A stretch of DNA of 59,335 bases, taken from assembly GCA_902464375.1 (NCBI GenBank), contig CABQIM010000002.1, forward strand, positions 1-59,335, written 5' to 3'. The notes beneath the pieces are model-generated. The model did no database searches and was not told the origin of the DNA. It worked only from the letters and a program-made list of their open reading frames with translations. This document shows, piece after piece, positions 53,782 through 59,335 of the stretch (the first letter of the stretch is position 1; each line of letters starts with the position of its first letter). The position numbers and the translations under genes were made by a program. The stretch comes from an uncultured bacterium (GTDB lineage Bacteria; Cyanobacteriota; Vampirovibrionia; Gastranaerophilales; Gastranaerophilaceae).

Positions 53782-55107
53782 ATGGAATTAATTCACAGTT
53801 TTGTGTCGGCACATAATGTGCTGATTTCAGCCGGAATTTTAATCCTAGCGTATATTTTTATTGCGCTGGAAAAAGTTCCAAAAGTTACCATCGCACTTCT
53901 TGGTGCCGGTATTACAATTCTATTAGGACTTGTAAGCCAAACTAAAGTTTTGGATGGCGTTCTTAACCCAACTTACTTTGTTCAATATGTTGATTTCAAC
54001 GTAATATTCTTGCTTGTATCAATGATGATTATCGTAAGCATTACAACAAGAAGTGGTGTTTTTAACTACATTGCTAATAATTTGTTAAAAATGACAAAAG
54101 GTCACCCGATTGCAATTCTTGCAGTATTGGGTATTTTTACAGCTGTAACAAGTGCATTTTTGGATAATGTTACAACAGTTATTTTGATTATGCCTATTAC
54201 ATTCTTTATTGCAAAAGAACTTGATATCGACCCAATACCTTATCTTTTGACAGAAATCTTTGCATCAAATATCGGTGGTACTGCAACTTTGATTGGTGAT
54301 CCGCCAAACATTATTATCGGCAGCGCAGCCGGATTTTCTTTCATGGACTTCGTAAACAATTTAACAGTAGTAGTTGCAATTATTTTGGTAGTCGTACTTG
54401 CTTTGTTGTCATTGATTTTCAAGAAAAAACTTCATGCCAGCGAAGAAAAAATGAAAGAAGTTGCAAATATTGATAACTCAAATACAATCAAGGATAAAGC
54501 TTTGCTTATCCGCTCTATGACAGTTTTAGGTTTAGTAATCTTAGGCTTTGTAACACACGATATTACTCATATAGAAACTTGTGTTGCTGCAATGCTTGGC
54601 GCTAGCTTCTTGCTACTATTTGAAAAACCAACTGATATTTTGAGAGATGTAGAATGGAATACAATTTTCTTCTTCATTGGCTTATTCATTATTATTGGTG
54701 GTGTTGAAGCATCTGGCGGTATTAAGTTAATGGCTGAATGGATTTTGAAAGTTACACAAGGTTCACAAGAAGCAGCTTCTATGCTAATACTTTGGGCTTC
54801 CGGTGTAATTTCAGGATTTATTGATAACATACCTTATACAGCCACTATGTCACCTATGCTTGTTGAAATCGAAAAAGCAATGGGCGCAGATTACACAACT
54901 CCATTGTGGTGGTGCTTGTCATTAGGCGCTTGCTTGGGCGGTAACATGACGATGATTGGCGCAGCTGCAAACGTAATTGTATCAGAAACATCCGCAAAAC
55001 ACGGTCATCCAATGTTTTTCTTAAGATTCATGAAATACGGTGTCTTGATTGTGTTGATATCATTGGCAATCTGCTCTGTATATGTCAAACTCAAGTACAT
55101 GGTTTAA
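53782..55107 (+). CDS. ArsB/NhaD-type ion transporter
   Basis: 441 residues, about 11-12 transmembrane helices in two homologous halves. The paired half-repeats are recognisable: AFLDNVTTVILIMPITF with NIGGTATLIGDPPNIIIGS in the first, and GFIDNIPYTATMSPML with GNMTMIGAAANVIVSE in the second. These are the substrate-site motifs of the ion-transporter superfamily. The family exports Na+ for H+ (NhaD) or arsenite; neither arsenic genes nor a regulator is nearby, so a Na+/H+ role is more likely. AAAGGAG ribosome-binding site; terminator downstream. Confidence 0.88.
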   Translation: MELIHSFVSAHNVLISAGILILAYIFIALEKVPKVTIALLGAGITILLGLVSQTKVLDGVLNPTYFVQYVDFNVIFLLVSMMIIVSITTRSGVFNYIANNLLKMTKGHPIAILAVLGIFTAVTSAFLDNVTTVILIMPITFFIAKELDIDPIPYLLTEIFASNIGGTATLIGDPPNIIIGSAAGFSFMDFVNNLTVVVAIILVVVLALLSLIFKKKLHASEEKMKEVANIDNSNTIKDKALLIRSMTVLGLVILGFVTHDITHIETCVAAMLGASFLLLFEKPTDILRDVEWNTIFFFIGLFIIIGGVEASGGIKLMAEWILKVTQGSQEAASMLILWASGVISGFIDNIPYTATMSPMLVEIEKAMGADYTTPLWWCLSLGACLGGNMTMIGAAANVIVSETSAKHGHPMFFLRFMKYGVLIVLISLAICSVYVKLKYMV

Positions 55108-55119
55108 TGATAAAAAATT

Positions 55120-55158
55120 AAAAAGGTGGTGAAAATTAGAATTTCACCGCCTTTTTGA
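55120..55158 (+). terminator. Rho-independent terminator of the transporter gene
   Basis: Arms aaaaggtggtgaaa and tttcaccgccttttt around a short loop. Confidence 0.9.
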
Positions 55159-55210
55159 TTATATAAAAACGTAGTATTTATGTAACATAAAACAAAAAAT
55201 AAAAAACCCC

Positions 55211-55238
55211 TTTACAAAAAAAAATCATCATGTACAAT
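55211..55238 (+). promoter_or_regulatory. tRNA-Ala promoter
   Basis: TTTACA (55211-55216), 16 bases, TACAAT (55233-55238). The tRNA begins about 50 bases later. Confidence 0.65.
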
Positions 55239-55290
55239 AATAAATGTAGCCGATGGAAACAGAAGTTACATGACCAAAACAACCGAGAAT

Positions 55291-55366
55291 GGGGGTTTAG
55301 CTCAGCTGGTAGAGCACCTGCTTTGCACGCAGGGGGTCAGGAGTTCGAATCTCCTAACCTCCACCA
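55291..55366 (+). tRNA. tRNA-Ala(TGC)
   Basis: 76 bases including an encoded CCA. The acceptor stem GGGGGTT/AACCTCC contains the G3-U70 pair that identifies alanine tRNAs. The anticodon loop TTTGCAC within CCTGC/GCAGG gives anticodon TGC. The D arm (GCTC/GAGC) and T arm (GTTCGAATC) are normal. A GNRA-loop terminator follows. Confidence 0.98.
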
Positions 55367-55375
55367 TTTAAAATC

Positions 55376-55397
55376 AAGAGCCGAAAGGCTCTTTTTT
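55376..55397 (+). terminator. tRNA-Ala terminator
   Basis: Arms aagagcc and ggctctt closed by GAAA, then six T. Confidence 0.93.
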
Positions 55398-55442
55398 AAT
55401 GTGAAATACCCTGACAATGAAAGAAAGATTTGTGTTTACAAG

Positions 55443-56339
55443 ATGTTAATAAATAGCATTCCAAATATCAGCCACTCTAGCCATTCAAAACATATGCCTA
55501 ATAATGAAACAAATGTTATAGGCTATGATGACGATGTATCGAGATTAAGACGTAATTATATTAGAGAACATTACAATACTTACAAAATGCCTTATCAAAG
55601 CATATACGAATCCGAAGGCAGGATGAGTGAATATCAATTAAATAATTTATTAAAGCAATTGAACCACCGCCCCAATTATGTATCTGATAAGAAAATGCAA
55701 AACATTCTACTAACCGGAATTGAAATGATTGACAAAAATTCTTACAGAGGTTGTTCGCCAATGGCTGATTTAAAAAGTGTAAAACTTTTAAAAGATGCCG
55801 GAATCAAACATATTGTTGACATAGAAGGTTTTGAAGAACTCAAAGACGAATGCGAAAAACAAAACATTAAATATTCAAATTTTTTAATTGAAGAAGAAGT
55901 GGATTTTTTTGACAGAGATATATTTAAAACAAAAAATTCTATCATTGCAGAAAGAACTCAGTTTTTTAGAGATATTATCGGAGCTAGTCCGGAAAGAGTT
56001 AAGCAAGGAGTAGATGATGGTTTAAAAAGCTGGGAAAAATCAAAACGCAACATGATTGAGTACTTTACTGACTTTATTAAAACAATGCAAGCCGGAAATG
56101 TTTATATCGGCTGCAAATGCGGAACAATAAGAACGGATATTGCTCTTATGCTGAATCAATTGTTTAATCCAAAACAAGCAAATTTTAAAAATAACATAGA
56201 ATATAATCAAAAATTGTTAGATAATGCAGTAATTCTGTATAAAAATCTAGATGATACTGATAAATTAAAAATGGGCTGGAATGATGAGTTTGACAAGCAT
56301 TTTCTCGATAATATAGAAAAATTGGGAAGAAAATTTTAA
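55443..56339 (+). CDS. Protein-tyrosine-phosphatase-like protein
   Basis: 298 residues from the ATG at 55443; the longer frame runs backwards through the tRNA and is not real. A central strand-helix unit (LKDAGIKHIVDIEGFEELKD) and the loop VYIGCKCGTIRTDIAL, with the C-x5-R signature of cysteine phosphatases (C-K-C-G-T-I-R), place it in the PTP/dual-specificity superfamily. The usual His before Cys is Gly here. An aspartate general acid is not certain. The N-terminal 60 residues are Ser/His/Asn-rich. No signal peptide. Its ribosome-binding site is weak, so the start is provisional. Confidence 0.72.
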   Translation: MLINSIPNISHSSHSKHMPNNETNVIGYDDDVSRLRRNYIREHYNTYKMPYQSIYESEGRMSEYQLNNLLKQLNHRPNYVSDKKMQNILLTGIEMIDKNSYRGCSPMADLKSVKLLKDAGIKHIVDIEGFEELKDECEKQNIKYSNFLIEEEVDFFDRDIFKTKNSIIAERTQFFRDIIGASPERVKQGVDDGLKSWEKSKRNMIEYFTDFIKTMQAGNVYIGCKCGTIRTDIALMLNQLFNPKQANFKNNIEYNQKLLDNAVILYKNLDDTDKLKMGWNDEFDKHFLDNIEKLGRKF

Positions 56340-56382
56340 AGAAGTATTGAAACTACTCTTCTTTGTTATTGTTTAATAGATA

Positions 56383-56943
56383 TTAGTTATTAATTTGTCC
56401 TAAATACTTGTCTAGTCGATTTAAAACTTTTAATAAATATATGAAATTTTTATATATTTCATCAATTCCTAATTGCCCTCCTGGTAATGCTGTAATATCA
56501 AAACAAGTATGAGCGTACTGATTCCTATATTCAGATAAATTATCAAGTGTTTTCAAAAATGTATTTTTGTATTTAATACCCTCATTAGAATTTTCACACT
56601 TACCTTTTAAAAGTTTATATTTATCTTCTCCTAAACAATATTTCAAATTTGATATTAAACTTTGACTATTGAAACTATAACATTTATTGATATGCCTTTC
56701 TATAAGCCCTGTTTCAATTTTAGTTTTACCTATAGATAAGTATATATCATCTAAAGTAATTTCTATCCATCCGCACAATTCTAAAAAAGCTAATTTTAAA
56801 ACCAATTGTTGCATTAATGCCTCTCTATTTGAAGCCTCTTCATTATGCACAGCAACAGCTTCTTTATCTCGCTCTTTTGAGGCATCTAACATTAATTTGC
56901 AATGACAAAAATTCTTTTTAAATGGTTCTGACTTTATTGGCAA
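56383..56943 (-). CDS. HEPN-domain protein, partner of DUF262
   Basis: About 186 residues with a TTG start at 56943; GGAG lies about 8 bases before it, inside the end of the DUF262 gene. It is helical throughout. Near residues 137-143, EYRNQYAHT holds the R-x4-H motif of HEPN RNases, with a polar residue after Arg as usual. The size and all-helical layout fit the MAE_28990/MAE_18760-like HEPN proteins often found beside DUF262 or restriction genes. It is two bases from the DUF262 stop, so one transcript. A role as an RNA-cutting effector is inferred. Confidence 0.68.
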   Translation of the reverse strand: MPIKSEPFKKNFCHCKLMLDASKERDKEAVAVHNEEASNREALMQQLVLKLAFLELCGWIEITLDDIYLSIGKTKIETGLIERHINKCYSFNSQSLISNLKYCLGEDKYKLLKGKCENSNEGIKYKNTFLKTLDNLSEYRNQYAHTCFDITALPGGQLGIDEIYKNFIYLLKVLNRLDKYLGQINN

Positions 56944-56945
56944 TT

Positions 56946-58025
56946 TTATTCTCCAAATATCCTCTTGGCAGCATCATATCTTTCTTTTAGTTTTATTTTA
57001 TTAGAAGTACCGTCTTTCAGTTTTTCTGGTAAAAATGCTTCATCACTTAAAAGAGTATCATACATATATTGTAACTCTTTATTACTTTTATTATTACAAT
57101 AATCAATATTCTTACCAATTCCATATAATATTGCATCTACATATACATTACGACTCGATTTTAGGGATATTTTTTTTGCAATTTTAACTGTTTCTATGAA
57201 TAATTCTCTTTGCTTTTCTATCCATTCTTTCGGTTCGTCTTTATGTTTTGAAAGAAAAGCGCTCAAAAATGATGATAATTTATTTTCATATTCATCTAGG
57301 GAATAATACATGCAGAAAAACAATAGGATACGTTCTGCACCCTTCATTCTTTTATCATTAGCTAATTTTTCAACCCATTCAATCCATTCATCTGCTTTAT
57401 TGCATTCATTTAGCAACATGATAAAAGGACCAAAATATACACAATTTCGAATTTCTTGATTACTTAATTTTAAACCTCCTGTATTTAGACGTTGAAAAAT
57501 TTTATAAATATAATTTAAATTATCTTCTCGAGTATAATCACATTTAATTACATTTATAGGTATTGTAAGGTTTCTAATAGCTCTATAAACTTCTGGGTTA
57601 TCATTTTTTATTTCACCCAATGTTTTACCAGAAAGTCTTTTATCTACATCATCTAACAACGATAATCTTGTATCTTCATGTTTTTCAGATAAAAACTCTT
57701 CAATAACACCAGTCCTTTGTCTACCATCTATAACCATATATGAATCATTAGCATCAACACTAAAACATAAACTTGGTATTGGGAGTTTTTTCAGAAGAGA
57801 ATCTAAAAATCTAGTTTTTTGAGGAATATCCCAAACATCAGAACGTTGAAATGCTGGAGTTCTACATAATTCACTATCTAACATTCTGTATATATCTGAA
57901 CATGATCTAGTTTCAGTATAGGAATATATATTTGCAGGTGGTATAGGATATTCACCTTCATCGTTTTCTACTTTATTTTCTTCCAGCTCTAATTCTTTAT
58001 CAAGGTTATTATATTCATCAGTCAT
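56946..58025 (-). CDS. DUF262-domain protein (GmrS/ParB-like)
   Basis: About 359 residues from the ATG at 58025, chosen for the AAGGAG site 6 bases upstream; the longer frame to 58103 has none. The DUF262 core is clear: RTPAFQRSDVWDIPQKTRFLD, LPIPSLCFSVD and the VIDGRQRTGVIEEF catalytic loop (D-G-x-Q-R). GmrS-like members hydrolyse NTP and, with a DUF1524 nuclease, cut modified phage DNA; no DUF1524/HNH part is seen here, and a HEPN protein takes the second place. It is the first gene of the pair. Confidence 0.88.
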   Translation of the reverse strand: MTDEYNNLDKELELEENKVENDEGEYPIPPANIYSYTETRSCSDIYRMLDSELCRTPAFQRSDVWDIPQKTRFLDSLLKKLPIPSLCFSVDANDSYMVIDGRQRTGVIEEFLSEKHEDTRLSLLDDVDKRLSGKTLGEIKNDNPEVYRAIRNLTIPINVIKCDYTREDNLNYIYKIFQRLNTGGLKLSNQEIRNCVYFGPFIMLLNECNKADEWIEWVEKLANDKRMKGAERILLFFCMYYSLDEYENKLSSFLSAFLSKHKDEPKEWIEKQRELFIETVKIAKKISLKSSRNVYVDAILYGIGKNIDYCNNKSNKELQYMYDTLLSDEAFLPEKLKDGTSNKIKLKERYDAAKRIFGE

Positions 58026-58214
58026 GATTAGCTCCTTTTCTTTTAGAATATCATAAATAAAATTACAAAATAATTCTTTTTTCACACTTCTTCTTAAAAA
58101 CAATTTTTCAATTATATTTCAAGCCAATTTGTGATTTTCTGGTACAATTGAAAATAATATTCTTACAAACAATTTGTACGTAAGAACAAAAGAAAAATAT
58201 TATAGAGGACTGCA

Positions 58215-59335
58215 ATGAAAATTTGTGTAATTGGAACAGGATACGTTGGGCTTGTAGCTGGAGCCTGTCTTGCGGATATGGGAAACCGTGTCATCTGCAT
58301 TGACAACAATGAAGAAAAGCTTAATCAACTTAAAAATGGCATAATTCCAATCTACGAACCAGGTCTGGAAGAACTCGTAAAATCTAATGTTGCAGAAGGC
58401 AGATTATCATTTTCCAGCAACCTAAAAACAGCCGTTGAAGAATCCCTTGTATGTTTTATTGCAGTTGGAACTCCACTAGGAGAAGACGGCTCTGCTGATT
58501 TACAATATGTTTTTGATGTAATAAAAGATATTGCAAAATCTATGAATAGTTACAAAGTTATCGTCAACAAATCAACCGTTCCGGTCGGTACGGCAGAAAA
58601 AGTTACCAAACTTATCAAGCAATACACAAATCAAGATTTTGATATTGTTTCCAATCCGGAATTCTTAAAGCAAGGCAATGCCGTTGATGATTTTTTATCA
58701 CCGGATAGGGTTATCATCGGCTCAAATTCTGATAGAGCAACACAGATTATGCAAGAAATCTACGCTCCATTTTTTAGAACCGGTAACAGAGTGATAGTAA
58801 TGGATGTTAAATCCGCAGAAATGACTAAATACGCTGCAAACTCATTTTTAGCCGTAAAAATTTCTTACGCAAACGAAATTGCAAACCTATGCGAAAAAGT
58901 CGGAGCAGATGCAGAAATGGTAAGAATAGGCATGACTACAGACTCCAGAATCGGTAACAAATTTTTATTTGCAGGACTTGGATATGGCGGAAGTTGCTTT
59001 CCAAAAGACGTAAAAGCCCTTATCAAAACCGGAAGTGAAAACGGATGTGATATGAATATTGTTGCTGCTGCCAATAAAACTAATCGGCAACAAAGATTGC
59101 TATACATAGAAAAAATCGTTAAACGATTTGGCGAAGATTTGAATGGCAAAACATTTGCAGTGTGGGGACTTGCGTTCAAACCTCGTACTAACGACATGAG
59201 AGAAGCTCCATCAATCACCATCATAGAAGAATTATTAAAACGTGGTGCTAAAATTCAAGCGTATGATCCAAAAGCAATGGAAACTGCAAAAATTTATTTT
59301 GGAGATAGAATAACATATTCAAAATTATCTTATGA
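58215..59335 (+). CDS. ugd: UDP-glucose 6-dehydrogenase, 3' end outside the window
   Basis: At least 373 codons, running off the window edge. The Rossmann start KICVIGTGYVGLVAGACLAD, TPLGEDGSADLQYV, NKSTVPVGTAEKV, NPEFLKQGNAVDDF and the catalytic-Cys motif GYGGSCFPKDVKAL are those of UDP-glucose dehydrogenase, which makes UDP-glucuronate with two NAD+ for surface polysaccharide. AFKPRTNDMREAPS starts the C-terminal UDP-binding domain. The ATG at 58215 has GAGG before it. UDP-ManNAc dehydrogenase is a less likely reading. Confidence 0.93.
   Translation, partial: MKICVIGTGYVGLVAGACLADMGNRVICIDNNEEKLNQLKNGIIPIYEPGLEELVKSNVAEGRLSFSSNLKTAVEESLVCFIAVGTPLGEDGSADLQYVFDVIKDIAKSMNSYKVIVNKSTVPVGTAEKVTKLIKQYTNQDFDIVSNPEFLKQGNAVDDFLSPDRVIIGSNSDRATQIMQEIYAPFFRTGNRVIVMDVKSAEMTKYAANSFLAVKISYANEIANLCEKVGADAEMVRIGMTTDSRIGNKFLFAGLGYGGSCFPKDVKALIKTGSENGCDMNIVAAANKTNRQQRLLYIEKIVKRFGEDLNGKTFAVWGLAFKPRTNDMREAPSITIIEELLKRGAKIQAYDPKAMETAKIYFGDRITYSKLSY

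Noticed and set aside
55230..55442. N-terminal extension of the PTP-like frame
   Set aside because: It reads through tRNA-Ala and its terminator.

Overview
The window is AT-rich bacterial chromosome with a diderm gene set: a TolC-like outer-membrane protein and a family 9 glycosyltransferase. It also has a cyanobacteria-type CHASE2 cyclase, anaerobe-type oxygen defence (N-terminal-rubredoxin rubrerythrin, ferritin) and no photosynthesis genes. Together with many lineage-specific short proteins, this suggests a non-photosynthetic relative of cyanobacteria of the Gastranaerophilales/Melainabacteria type. That is my inference from protein character; no 16S gene is present.

Layout. 1-10 kb: mutS, a SEC-C protein, pnuC, a tagged membrane protein, two GNAT-like acetyltransferases and a CHASE2 adenylate cyclase. 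10-17 kb: an eda-kdgK-csaB operon, an orphan response regulator, an ACT/TPR pair and two membrane-anchored AAA ATPases. 17-24 kb: a MGLA-type unknown protein, maf with a tagged partner and a radical SAM protein, a TolC-like protein, a glycosyltransferase and an LCP protein. 24-31 kb: nitroreductase, an atypical phosphohexomutase, rubrerythrin, a metallothionein-like secreted protein with csoR, and pabA/pabBC. 31-38 kb: an RHH protein, efp-accB-accC, an NrtR-type regulator, secG, tcdA, a phosphoesterase and ferritin. 38-48 kb: gyrB, a repeat-filled gap, dnaN, leuD and murD-ftsW-murG. 48-59 kb: a sensor kinase, an acidic-tailed TPR protein, recN, an ion transporter, tRNA-Ala, a PTP-like protein, a DUF262 + HEPN pair and ugd, which is cut by the window edge.

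Three layers of structure go beyond ordinary annotation. (1) At least six unrelated proteins carry a short N-terminal motif of the form hydrophobic-[NSG]-F-[KRN]-[AS], usually within the first 26 residues, ahead of quite different domains. It looks like an undescribed sorting or interaction tag and is my main candidate for a new system. (2) The intergenic space is colonised by repeat families: a composite GTACTACGTACGTAGAC/GTCGGCT/CTCCGCCTC element that abuts or invades gene ends, a 118-bp tandem array between gyrB and dnaN, degenerate period-8 repeats around accB, and a palindromic element found in frame inside murD and pabBC. (3) Several genes have a good -10 box only 6-7 bases before the ATG, so their mRNAs are probably leaderless.

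No rRNA, CRISPR array, transposase gene or prophage was seen.
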